Origin: Oligoflexales bacterium
GTDB taxonomy: Bacteria; Bdellovibrionota_B; Oligoflexia; Oligoflexales; RGVZ01
Assembly: GCA_947445775.1 (NCBI GenBank)
Contig: CANFEB010000011.1
Coordinates: forward strand, 1-56,871
Direction of reading: 5' to 3'
Length of the DNA: 56,871 nt
Positions 48,719 through 56,871 of this stretch are shown piece after piece. A program made the translations under genes and the position numbers. Position 1 is the stretch's first letter; the number at the start of each line of letters is the position of its first letter. The notes under the pieces were generated by a model. That model was not told the origin of the DNA. It saw nothing but the letters and a program-made list of their open reading frames with translations, and made no database searches.

Positions 48719-50356
48719 CTATAGGAACACCTTGAACATCGAAAGGACCTTGACTCGCATCTTGTCGAGGTCGGGGCTCGCATCGAATTCCGCCAACTCC
48801 TGGGGAGTCACCAGGGACGCAAATCCCGAACCACTGTCGTGAGTAAATTGCTCGATAAGACGCGCCACCAGCAAACGGTCATCTGTTTCGATCATGACCT
48901 CGTTATTGAAGACCTGACTGCGCGGATCAAGGTTGAATGATCCAACAAATGCCACCTGACGATCGAAGATCGCATATTTTGCGTGCAAATTGCTGAATCC
49001 GTTTTTAAATTCAGTCTCACCGCCCCATTCATAAATCTCAATCGGCACACTTTGCGGCCCACCACGCGTCGTCGGGTCGGTGTCAGCCAATAGCGGACGG
49101 TAAAACATCCGGCCAACCTCTTGAACGGTCGGACTATCGCAAGATTCTTTTGAATTCGTCAGAATCTGCACGCGCACTCCACGCTTAGCCGTGGCCACTA
49201 GGCCCTCAATCATTGCCTTGGATGGAATGAAATACGGGTTGACGAAGATCACTTCCCGCTGGGCCTTGGCGATTGCGCCCAGCAAGGCTTGCTCTAAGAA
49301 CCATTCCTTGCGTAACGGACGATGATGAATCATCCGCGCATTGCTGCGGCTCCATTCGATAGAAACCGTTTTGGTCGAAGCCGCAGCCACAGATTGCATG
49401 GCCTTTGGGTCCAGTTTCAGTCCGAGTGCCCGATCTCTCCCAAAAAGACCCTGGGATCCGGAGACAACCCCATCGACCACATCAGAAAATGAACTCGACT
49501 TGTTAAATTCCGTCACGTCGGCAAGGTTTGCGTCAAAGGCCTTGACCAAGTCGGCGATAATTCCGTCACCCCGAACCACAACGTCCTGGTCGCGCCACCT
49601 AAGTTCATCGGATTTGACCTGAATGTCGTAATACTCGTTGGCGAGATTTGTGCCTCCGACCATCGCCACTGCGCGGCCCGAAATTTCCGCATCCACGACC
49701 ATGATTTTTTCGTGATAACGATGGTTTTTGCGATCCGCAAATTGAAACAGATCAGTGACGGCCCCGCTCTGGCCTCTGAAAAGATTGGTGAATCGTCCGG
49801 TACCATTTCCGATCTGCATCCAAAGCGGCCTATAACCGTGGACTTTGACCCCATTGCTGGTCAAATAAAAATAAAGACTTTCCGCCCCCTTGAACGGGAC
49901 GTTGGCATCGTCCACAAGGAGCGAGACGTCCACACCGCGCCCGACCAATTCAATGAGCTTGTTGGCGAATGCCTGGCCGGTCTCGTCGCCCTTCATGATA
50001 AATGTCTGCAGGCGGACAGACCGCTGTGCGAAATTTAAAAGCGACATCCGCGTAGCCAGCGTGTCAATTCCAGGCCGAATATGGGCAATTTCCGTGTCAT
50101 GCCAGCCGCCAAACCCGTCAGCTGCCAAAGACGCCGGCTGCAATTGCCATGGATTATAAAACCCTGCGAGGGTCGCCATCGCCTGGGCCACGGGATCCAG
50201 AGGCAACATGGTTTCAAGGGGGGTAAATTGATTGAAGGGATCCTGGTGCTGAACCGGTACGGGCCTCGCACAGGCTGCAACCGAGCAGACCAGAGCAAAC
50301 TTTAGGTGCAACAATAAATGCAGGCGTGACTTAGCCGCTCGTGTAAATAGGTTCAT
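48719..50356 (-). CDS. Phospholipase D / cardiolipin synthase-like lipoprotein
   Basis: 545 residues from ATG 50356 (GGAG eight bases upstream). Signal peptide with lipobox-like KFALVCSVAACARPVPV. Two HKD half-sites: HEKIMVVDAEISGRAVAMVG with GGTN, and HAKYAIFDRQVAFVGSFNLD with PRS. Both catalytic His/Lys/Asp sets are complete, so the pseudodimeric active site is probably functional. The family hydrolyses or transfers phosphatidyl groups; a periplasmic or outer-membrane-attached enzyme is unusual for a cardiolipin synthase and suggests a secreted phosphodiesterase. It follows the beta-barrel gene by five bases, so one operon. Confidence 0.88.
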   Translation of the reverse strand: MNLFTRAAKSRLHLLLHLKFALVCSVAACARPVPVQHQDPFNQFTPLETMLPLDPVAQAMATLAGFYNPWQLQPASLAADGFGGWHDTEIAHIRPGIDTLATRMSLLNFAQRSVRLQTFIMKGDETGQAFANKLIELVGRGVDVSLLVDDANVPFKGAESLYFYLTSNGVKVHGYRPLWMQIGNGTGRFTNLFRGQSGAVTDLFQFADRKNHRYHEKIMVVDAEISGRAVAMVGGTNLANEYYDIQVKSDELRWRDQDVVVRGDGIIADLVKAFDANLADVTEFNKSSSFSDVVDGVVSGSQGLFGRDRALGLKLDPKAMQSVAAASTKTVSIEWSRSNARMIHHRPLRKEWFLEQALLGAIAKAQREVIFVNPYFIPSKAMIEGLVATAKRGVRVQILTNSKESCDSPTVQEVGRMFYRPLLADTDPTTRGGPQSVPIEIYEWGGETEFKNGFSNLHAKYAIFDRQVAFVGSFNLDPRSQVFNNEVMIETDDRLLVARLIEQFTHDSGSGFASLVTPQELAEFDASPDLDKMRVKVLSMFKVFL

Positions 50357-50361
50357 TGTGA

Positions 50362-51765
50362 TCACTCCAACCCGCGCCAAGACACATCTTCTGTCGTAAT
50401 CGAAGGCAAGGCATCCACATCAGCCTGGACTTCTTTGCGCATCTTGCGCATCAATTTTGCGCGTTCAGAGTTCGTTTTTGCATTTTGCTTACGTTCACTT
50501 TCCAAGCGGGCTTCATCGGTTTTGCGACGAGCCTCGTCGGCTTTACTTTCAGCTGCGCGCAGTTGGGCAATTTCACGCTCAACAGCATTGATGTCATAAG
50601 CCCCTGGCTGGGCGACGCTTTGGCTCTTTAATGTTGCCTCGGCGGTTGAAAAGTCATCAGAACGCCCTGTGCCCGATGTATAGCCAGCGAAGTCCTTCAA
50701 AAAATCATTCTCATAGGAAACAGGTTCGGTGGATTCACGCGCAGCGGATCCAACACCAGGAATCACTGCCGGAACCTGCGTTTTGCCTCCACGGACGCGG
50801 GCCTGTGTCTCCACGGCATTGTGGTCAAAGTCCTGTGCCGGCTCATTATCAGTTGCAGACTTGGATGCTCCGATGCTGAGAGAAACAGCGGCACCAAAAA
50901 ACAATCGTCCACCATCAAGTTCTGCTATGTCACGTTTTGGTTTCCAAAGTTTCTTGCCCAAAGCGCGATCGATCGATGCACCGCCGTAGACGCTGGTTTC
51001 AACATTCCCAAAGCGGGCGAAAAATCCTGCCTGGCCGCGCCCTGTGCCGAAGACTGATTTGTTGTCATTAACCTGAATTTGACGGCCATCTGCGGCTGCC
51101 GTGAGGCCAAACCCATTGGTGACATTGACCTTCAACGAAGTCTTGTAGATCGATTCATGCCCGAAAGTGACACCATCGAATTCTTCTGTTGCGCGATTGC
51201 GGTTGCCGACGGCCAAATTCCATTCAAAAACATTTTTGCGATTGTAGCCTGCAAGCAACATCAAACCACCGCGTCCGCGAACGGCGCGGGTTTCAACTTC
51301 CTTGCCCTTGGTGCCGATTCCAGATTCAAAGTAGGGAGCCAGCGCCAGGTTGAAACCCGAGGCATTAATGATATTGGTCTTTAACATAAGGGAGCCAGAA
51401 CTCACCCGACGTGAACTTATTTGCCCGTCGCGTTCATATGTTCCATGGACACCCAAGTGCAAATCAAGCCCTTTGGCCAGAGATGTTCCGGCAAGGACGT
51501 CAATACGATTCGACCGGTCAAGGCTGGCAACATCCTGCGCTGATTCATGCGGGGTGGATTCGCCATGTAGTGTGAACTTGCTATAGCCGGCCTTCATCGG
51601 CGCGGCGACGGGCACCGTCCCGGTGCCAGAGGCATCGATACGCGCCTGGGGCAGCAAATCGGCGGCCTGAGCATGAGACCCGGCAAGCATCAATGATGCA
51701 GTCAGGGCCCACCCAAAAAGAGCGACTTCAGTTTGATTGAAAAAAACGGATTGACGCAAAATCAT
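50362..51765 (-). CDS. Predicted outer-membrane beta-barrel protein with C-terminal coiled coil
   Basis: 467 residues from ATG 51765 (GAGG eight bases upstream). Signal peptide ending MLAGSHAQAADLL. Residues about 60-300 alternate polar/hydrophobic in short strands, typical of a barrel: IDVLAGTSLAKGLDLHLGVH, FNLALAPYFESGIGTKGKEV, VFEWNLAVGNRNRATEEFDG, GFFARFGNVETSVYGGASID. The end is a charged heptad-like helix (REIAQLRAAESKADEARRKT; DEARLESERKQNAKTNSERA). No family recognised. Same operon as the phospholipase D lipoprotein, so the two may act together at the outer membrane. Confidence 0.72.
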   Translation of the reverse strand: MILRQSVFFNQTEVALFGWALTASLMLAGSHAQAADLLPQARIDASGTGTVPVAAPMKAGYSKFTLHGESTPHESAQDVASLDRSNRIDVLAGTSLAKGLDLHLGVHGTYERDGQISSRRVSSGSLMLKTNIINASGFNLALAPYFESGIGTKGKEVETRAVRGRGGLMLLAGYNRKNVFEWNLAVGNRNRATEEFDGVTFGHESIYKTSLKVNVTNGFGLTAAADGRQIQVNDNKSVFGTGRGQAGFFARFGNVETSVYGGASIDRALGKKLWKPKRDIAELDGGRLFFGAAVSLSIGASKSATDNEPAQDFDHNAVETQARVRGGKTQVPAVIPGVGSAARESTEPVSYENDFLKDFAGYTSGTGRSDDFSTAEATLKSQSVAQPGAYDINAVEREIAQLRAAESKADEARRKTDEARLESERKQNAKTNSERAKLMRKMRKEVQADVDALPSITTEDVSWRGLE

Positions 51766-52193
51766 ATTCAGCACCTCAACATCTACCAGTCAGCAACAGC
51801 TTAGAAACACCGCTTCAACACCGCAGAACTAGGGAATGAACCCACGTGAGGGAGTCCAACCACAGGCGTATCTCTGCAAAAGTGATGACAACGGACGCGA
51901 CTGGGTTGGCGTGGGGTGTTTTGCCTCAAAGCGGAAGAACAGTGATTACCATAAAAAAAGTGTAATTACGGGAAGGTAGGTGTGATTTTTAAGGTGCTTT
52001 TTCAAACGCGTGCCACCGGGGTTTCAACGTCCGGCCGTGGCCGGCAATGGGGCAAACACCCGTGACCAACTGTTGATCCAAAGCCTTGCTGTCAAAAGTT
52101 TTGACACTCACGAACCAGCCCTACGTCTTTTATGACGAATTGTATGATGTGATTTTCTCGTCAAGTTCAGTCGAATTCTGCCGAGAACGACTT
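51766..52193. other. 428-bp intergenic region between the barrel gene and the large repeat protein
   Basis: No gene I can support. It must hold promoters for two divergent genes. Visible: a GC-rich palindrome CCGGCC-GT-GGCCGG at 52031-52044. The plus-strand frame is open from 52086 but has no typical signal peptide until the ATG at 52194. Confidence 0.5.
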
Positions 52194-55100
52194 ATGCGAA
52201 TTTCCTGGAAAAATAATCGTTCACGATTTTTCAGTGGCAGGACTGCCCTCTTGCTTGCGACGATGCTTGCGATCGACCTTGCGACATCAGCCTGCGGCGC
52301 CCAACGCGTTAACTTCCGCAGCGACAGGGTGCCCATGCGACGGGTCATTGAAACCGCAGATGCGACCGCAACCGGTTGCAACCTCACCATTGACCCTGAC
52401 CGGATCAGTGCGGGCGACGCACCAAAAGTTCGCGTTGGCCTGGCCAATGGCAAGTCCATTAAAACCCTCGCCATCAACGGGGAGGCAATGGACCCAACGG
52501 CAGAATTGCAAAGCCTCACCAAGGTTAAAGCCTATGGCCAGATGAAAATTATTGCCGTCGCCACCGACACCAACAACGCCATGTTTACCTGCTCTGCCAA
52601 TTTGACGGTTGATCCACCACAATCCATCGCCACCTTGTCGCTGCCGTCGTGTTCTATCGCCCTGGATGACATCTCCATCAGCGCAGGACAGACCACCAAA
52701 CTCCGCTTGTCCATGCTAAATTACGACGCCACAAAATTTCCGATGAAATCCGTGTCACTTGTCCGCAGAAGCACTGTTGCCCAACTTTCCGAAGAGAACG
52801 AGGCCATGCCATTACCAGTTTTGTTTCCTGTAATCAGGCCCATCGACCAATTGGGTCTCGGTCGCTATACCTGGACCGCCACCATATCTTTTGAGGTCGG
52901 TACGGGAACCGCCCAGAGCGTTCAGGCCACTCAGTGCGTCGCCAGCCTGTTGGTCACCGATGGCCTGCCCTCCTGCACCGCCTCCGTCAGCGTTGCGCCC
53001 GCCATTTCCGCCATGTTGAATGCAAACGCGATATTATCGGTCCACAACGTGTCTAATGCCGCGGGCTTTACGTTCCCTAAAGACAGCACCAATAGCGATG
53101 ATAGAAAAGTTCCAGACGCAGATGGCAACGCCACGTTTACGGTAAAATTATCCCAGTCCGGAACCAACCTTTTTCCAGTCCGCGTCTCGAACCCCTCTGG
53201 GTCGGCAACATCACTGTGCGTCGCAACGATTGATGTTCCCGCACCAGGCCCCGGCCCGACTTGCCAGATAAGCCCGGCTTCGGCCTCGGCTCGTGTTTTG
53301 GAAGCCAAGGAATTCAGACTTAGCCGATCCGGCGACGAAACAAATTTTTCAAATGTCGTGTCGAAAGTAGTTGTTATCGGCAGTACTGAAGATGATGCGA
53401 CGGAGAGCGACTGCGTCGGAACGGCTCTCGCCGACAGCATTTGCCGTTCGGCGGCCTTTAAATCCGGCGGGCAAAAACTTATCCGAGGCAAAGTTACCGC
53501 AAAAGATCCAAACGGAAACGACTACCAAAGGGACTGCATCGCGACCATGAACGTCACGGAGCCAGTTGCGGCATGTGAAGTCCTTTTTGCAAGCCCGGCG
53601 GCACCAGTCGATCAAACTCGGTCCAGCGTCACTTTTGCCGGCATGCCGGTCCCAGTCCCTTTCAGCATCAAGCAAACCGCGGCGTCCGGGGCTTTACAAT
53701 TGCCCATTGAAGTCGTGACACCGGATGGCAAGACAACCACGTTCTCTCAAATAACGAACATCGGACAATTTACGCTGACGAGTTCCACTGGCAGCGGCGA
53801 CAAGGCATTCACCTGTATCGCCCACGGCCCTGGCGGATCCTCGACTTCAAACAGCATCCTGACCGTGACTGATCAATCGCCATCGTCACTGGGGTGCATC
53901 GTCACACGCAATGCGAAAGACACGGCTACTTTGATTGCCGGGCAAAGCGTCCGCCTGACCTTGGTGATGACCGCCGGTAACGATCCTCTGGCATCGTCAC
54001 GTCTCGGGACACAGCCAGCGGTTCCCGCTGCAAATTTTTTCAAAATTGACGAACGCCATTTTTCGATAGAGAGAGATTATGCATTCACCCGTCAGAATGA
54101 AATTGCGACCGCCAGTGTAACCGACACCGCAGGCAAAACCGCCACCTGCACGCCGGCCTTTGAAATCGGAAACCTGGTCGAACTGCCGACTTGTACGATC
54201 AACAATCTGACGTCCACCATCACTGCCAACGTGAACACACCGGCGCCGACTGATGCAAATTTGCAGCGATTTACGTTCACCGCCAACCCGACGTTGGCGA
54301 TCAGCGGCGGAAACCTGGGCACGACCTATACCGAAGGGGCATGGTCCCTTGAACTCGGCGCCGCCGTTGCTGCATCGGCTTATCCGTTGAGCCGTAGTGG
54401 CAGCAATGTCCTTAATAATCAATTGACCTCGGCAAATTTTGTTTCGGAACAGATTACCGGGCGAATCAAATCCGAAATCACCATCGGCGGGTTTAAGCAG
54501 GCGTGCGTCTCGCCGGAACTTGTGGTTCAACGCAATGCAAACCTGCGGGCCACATTCAACTTCGGGAACCTCAACGGCGAAGTCAGTTTCAAGAATCAAA
54601 CCTATGCCTGCAATGCCACCACATGCGCGTTCGACATCCCTGCTGGCGCTGTTGTTCAGGCAAGGGCAAGTAACAGCCTGACGCACCTGTTTACCGGATG
54701 GAGCAGCGGCCCTTGCGCGGGCGGTACTTTACCGACTTGTACTTTTAACATCGCAAGTCCTGTGAGCCTGGCAACCACCGAGACACTGGTAATACGGCCG
54801 ACATGCATGATCAACGGTCTTGCATCGCCGATCACAGCCAACGTGAACACACCGGCACCAGTTGATGTAAACGCGCAGCGATTTACCTTCACCGCCAATC
54901 CGACGTTGGCGATCAGCGGCGGAAACCTGGGAGCGACCTTTACTGAAAGCGCATGGAATCTTGAACTCGGCGCCACCGGTGCGGCATCGACCTATGCCCT
55001 GACCCGCAGTGGCAGCAATGTTCTGAACAATCAATTGACGTCAGCAAATTTTGGCACAGGCCAAATCGCAGGAAGAATCAAAACCAACATAACAATCGGT

Positions 55101-55895
55101 GGGTATACCCAGGCCTGCGGCTCGCCTGAACTTTTGGTTCAACGCAATGCAAATTTGAACTTGTCAATCACGACCAACAATTCAAGTGCCCAGGTGCGTT
55201 ATGGGACTCAAAATTTATCGTGCACCGGAACATGCACCTACGCCATTCCGGCGGGGACTTCTGTCACCATTGTGGATTCACCCTATACATCGAGCTTTTA
55301 TGATTTCAGTTCGTGGTCCGGCGGGCCGTGCACTGGGAGCGGGTCGACCACCTGCACCTTCGCGATCGCTAGCGCAGTCTCGATGAGCGCAACGACCACT
55401 TACAATACAGCGGCAGCCCAAGCGGCAGCCCAAGCGGCAGCCCAAGCGGCAGCCCAAGCGGCAGCCCAAGCGGCAGCCCAAGCGGCAGCCCAAGAAGCGG
55501 CACGATTAGCGGCAGCCCAAGAAGCGGCACGATTAGCGGCAGCCCAAGAAGCGGCACGATTAGCGGCAGCGCAAGAAGCGGCACGATTAGCGGCACTGTG
55601 TTATTCGACGAATGCTCATTACCGCTGCATCAGGGGTGATCTGTCTCAGGGACAGGGCTCTATCTATGGAACTAATGGCGGCTGTGCAGCAGGATACACA
55701 CGTTATGGACCCTACGGAGGCCACGTATACACCAGAAAGGCATACTGGTGCTCGGTCTTCAATCGTCAGGGCCGTTTCCTATGCACTAACCCATGGGGCG
55801 AAGTTACGAGGGTTTTAGACCCGAGTTCGTATTCTGAGGACTTTAGCTTCGACACCGAGATTTCCCAATATGGGTGTGCCCAATACGGCCGATGA
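52194..55895 (+). CDS. Large exported protein with tandem Cys-paired repeats and Ala/Gln linker
   Basis: 1233 residues from ATG 52194; the frame opens earlier, at 52086. N-terminus MRISWKNNRSRFFSGRTALL continues to IDLATSACGAQ, a signal peptide with lipobox-like TSAC. About eight Ig-like repeats follow, each starting x-C and closing with a Cys strand (FTCSANLTV, TQCVASLLV, SLCVATIDV). Two later modules (54189-54546 and 54801-55158) are near copies sharing FTANPTLAISGGNLG and SGSNVLNNQLTSANF. Each is followed by an InlB-B-like FTGWSSGPCAGG or FSSWSGGPCTGS unit. An Ala/Gln linker and a Cys-rich end (LCYSTNAHYRCIRGDL) close it. Likely surface-exposed; ligand unknown. Start context is weak. Confidence 0.82.
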   Translation: MRISWKNNRSRFFSGRTALLLATMLAIDLATSACGAQRVNFRSDRVPMRRVIETADATATGCNLTIDPDRISAGDAPKVRVGLANGKSIKTLAINGEAMDPTAELQSLTKVKAYGQMKIIAVATDTNNAMFTCSANLTVDPPQSIATLSLPSCSIALDDISISAGQTTKLRLSMLNYDATKFPMKSVSLVRRSTVAQLSEENEAMPLPVLFPVIRPIDQLGLGRYTWTATISFEVGTGTAQSVQATQCVASLLVTDGLPSCTASVSVAPAISAMLNANAILSVHNVSNAAGFTFPKDSTNSDDRKVPDADGNATFTVKLSQSGTNLFPVRVSNPSGSATSLCVATIDVPAPGPGPTCQISPASASARVLEAKEFRLSRSGDETNFSNVVSKVVVIGSTEDDATESDCVGTALADSICRSAAFKSGGQKLIRGKVTAKDPNGNDYQRDCIATMNVTEPVAACEVLFASPAAPVDQTRSSVTFAGMPVPVPFSIKQTAASGALQLPIEVVTPDGKTTTFSQITNIGQFTLTSSTGSGDKAFTCIAHGPGGSSTSNSILTVTDQSPSSLGCIVTRNAKDTATLIAGQSVRLTLVMTAGNDPLASSRLGTQPAVPAANFFKIDERHFSIERDYAFTRQNEIATASVTDTAGKTATCTPAFEIGNLVELPTCTINNLTSTITANVNTPAPTDANLQRFTFTANPTLAISGGNLGTTYTEGAWSLELGAAVAASAYPLSRSGSNVLNNQLTSANFVSEQITGRIKSEITIGGFKQACVSPELVVQRNANLRATFNFGNLNGEVSFKNQTYACNATTCAFDIPAGAVVQARASNSLTHLFTGWSSGPCAGGTLPTCTFNIASPVSLATTETLVIRPTCMINGLASPITANVNTPAPVDVNAQRFTFTANPTLAISGGNLGATFTESAWNLELGATGAASTYALTRSGSNVLNNQLTSANFGTGQIAGRIKTNITIGGYTQACGSPELLVQRNANLNLSITTNNSSAQVRYGTQNLSCTGTCTYAIPAGTSVTIVDSPYTSSFYDFSSWSGGPCTGSGSTTCTFAIASAVSMSATTTYNTAAAQAAAQAAAQAAAQAAAQAAAQAAAQEAARLAAAQEAARLAAAQEAARLAAAQEAARLAALCYSTNAHYRCIRGDLSQGQGSIYGTNGGCAAGYTRYGPYGGHVYTRKAYWCSVFNRQGRFLCTNPWGEVTRVLDPSSYSEDFSFDTEISQYGCAQYGR
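55410..55595 (+). repeat. In-frame minisatellite encoding AAAQ and EAARLAAAQ units
   Basis: Seven perfect 12-bp units GCGGCAGCCCAA (55410-55493), then about 3.7 units of 27 bp starting GAAGCGGCACGATTAGCGGC. All are multiples of three, so copy change alters linker length without frameshift. Confidence 0.96.
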
Positions 55896-56151
55896 AATAA
55901 CAGAGACGTCCTTTAGCGAGAGGAATTTCTTCGTAGTAGCCAAAACCAGATCCGACTTTGGTCACGTGACGCCGGAGTGCTATGAGCGGCAACTCGAACT
56001 GTTATCGAAATGTCCTTAACCGTGAGTCCGTTTTAGGCGGGAAGATCAGTCCAACCCTCCTAATTTCTTGCCGATTTTAGGCGGCCATTTTTGTAATTGA
56101 TTCCGCAACGTTTTTTCCTAAAGATCAGAACTCGAAAACCGATAAATCTTT

Positions 56152-56871
56152 ATGAAAAATTTTTACGACAAACAAAAACAGGTCATTTTTATCAGCAAGG
56201 TTTCCTTTGCCGTAGCGATTACGCTTTTGGTGTCATGCTCCAATGAGACCAAAATGACTGGCAAAAGCACGCGCACGATGCCCGGAATTCCCAATGCCGA
56301 AAATGTCCTTCCAGAGCAGCAGGCATCTAACGTTGGAACCGATGTCTGGCAACAAACCGCACCGGTTACTAACGCGGCGCCGATGACGCCTACTACTCCG
56401 AATGATTCGGCAGCAGCCCAAGCGGCAGCCCAAGCAGCCGCGCAAGCAGCCGCCCAAGCAGCAGCCGCCCAAGCAGCAGCCGCGCAAGCAGCAGCCCAAG
56501 CAGCCGCCCAAGCAGCAGCCCAAGCAGCAGCCCAAGCGGCAGCCCAAGCAGCCGCCGCGCAAGCGGCCGCCCAAGCGGCAGAAATCGAAAGGCAACGAAT
56601 CTCCAACATTCGAACTATTGGCGCCCTGAGGTACGCAGGCTTCGTTTTACAATCACAAATATCGTCACGCGCAGGGCATTTATATTTAGAAGCTCCCTCA
56701 AATAATCCAATGATACCTTTTCCTGGATTTCCAGGTGATATTCGCATTCTCGTCTGTGACTTCAATTCCGACGGATATAACGATGTAATATTTGCGGCCG
56801 GCCCCGGTGGCGGCCCACATGTAAAGGTCTATTCCAGAAACTACGCTGGCGCGACGGTGGAAACCTTCAGC
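56152..56871 (+). CDS. Lipoprotein with Ala/Gln linker and FG-GAP-type repeat (3' part outside window)
   Basis: Open from ATG 56152 to the window end (240 codons, no stop). The N-terminus VSFAVAITLLVSCSNETKMT gives lipobox LVSC with Cys about residue 29. After a Pro/Thr segment, an AAAQ-type low-complexity linker (56410-56580) is followed by RISNIRTIGALRYAGFVLQS, a charged turn, and VCDFNSDGYNDVIFAAGPGG, GPHVKVYSRNY. That last block is the FG-GAP/VCBS calcium-loop repeat (DxNxDGxxD) of beta-propellers. The linker matches that of the preceding large protein. Likely surface-attached; more propeller blades should follow beyond the edge. Confidence 0.85.
   Translation, partial: MKNFYDKQKQVIFISKVSFAVAITLLVSCSNETKMTGKSTRTMPGIPNAENVLPEQQASNVGTDVWQQTAPVTNAAPMTPTTPNDSAAAQAAAQAAAQAAAQAAAAQAAAAQAAAQAAAQAAAQAAAQAAAQAAAAQAAAQAAEIERQRISNIRTIGALRYAGFVLQSQISSRAGHLYLEAPSNNPMIPFPGFPGDIRILVCDFNSDGYNDVIFAAGPGGGPHVKVYSRNYAGATVETFS
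56410..56580 (+). repeat. Ala/Gln (AAAQ/AAAAQ) coding repeat
   Basis: 57 codons of GCA/GCC/GCG-rich triplets punctuated by CAA (AAAQ and AAAAQ). It is less regular at DNA level than the tract at 55410-55595 but encodes the same linker type. Confidence 0.93.

Noticed and set aside
55278-55596. Minus-strand ORFs rich in GLPL/IVPLLGLPL repeats
   Set aside because: They are the antisense reading of the AAAQ/EAARL coding minisatellite; open only because the repeat units are multiples of three without stops.
56163-56765. Minus-strand 200-residue Ala/Trp-rich ORF
   Set aside because: Antisense of the lipoprotein linker; composition is an artefact of the repeat and it covers an N-terminal signal peptide and FG-GAP motif on the plus strand.
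1-56871. tRNA, rRNA or CRISPR array
   Set aside because: No T-loop GTTCGAATC-like cloverleaf context, rRNA core sequence or regularly spaced repeats of CRISPR length were seen; the only tandem arrays are the short repeats listed.

Overview
The window is a densely coded chromosomal segment of a Gram-negative bacterium: it carries lpxD, many signal peptides and lipoboxes, an outer-membrane-type beta barrel and flagellin. The gene set (azurin, a MerR-B12 light regulator with photolyase, abundant small lipoproteins, subtilase, M23 peptidase, frequent GTG/TTG starts) fits a Bdellovibrionota/Oligoflexia-like or other former deltaproteobacterial lineage. That placement is inference only, since no rRNA is present.

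Layout. 1-360: groEL 3' end and two terminators. 458-6045: a truncated TIR/deoxyribosyltransferase-like fragment, then a light-response cluster with litR-phr on the minus strand and folE, a SOUL lipoprotein and an epimerase-SRPBCC fusion on the plus strand, divergent around a palindrome at 3120-3139. 6138-10968: a small secreted protein, a broken DUF4143 ATPase, selO, a DUF482-type acyltransferase-like gene and a methyltransferase. 10973-14830: a DUF4430-like secreted protein and a minus-strand operon yebC, radical SAM/SPASM, small CxxC protein, DTW tRNA-modification protein, unknown, VF530. 14943-19519: lipoprotein, M23 peptidase, membrane coiled-coil protein and flagellin. 19516-25501: APP1-like phosphatase, zinc-ribbon protein, nadB, pgsA, an orphan and an adenosine kinase-like gene. 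25527-33239: surface and secreted proteins, lepB, a nucleotidyltransferase pair resembling a toxin-antitoxin, subtilase and azurin. 33283-37310: lpxD-purB divergent from purA.

The most unusual part is 37265-45691. An intact DUF4143 AAA ATPase sits between 34-bp perfect direct repeats. One repeat is the 3' end of purA; the other is the 3' end of the next convergent gene. This suggests a 1.28-kb insertion that duplicated an overlap of two gene ends and left both genes intact. Its promoter is embedded in a 12-bp perfect inverted repeat touching the start codon. After recA-mraY comes a second intact DUF4143 ATPase beside a decayed rve-type transposase, followed by remnants of a GIY-YIG nuclease, a SIMPL protein and an HNH nuclease. 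Two inverted 57-bp palindromic elements lie in the GIY-YIG and HNH remnants and read in the same frame in each.

45711-56871: an MFS transporter, DedA, aldose epimerase, a beta-barrel/phospholipase D operon, and two neighbouring exported proteins (a 1233-residue Cys-paired repeat protein and an FG-GAP lipoprotein cut by the window edge) that share an Ala-Ala-Ala-Gln linker. I saw no tRNA, rRNA or CRISPR array.
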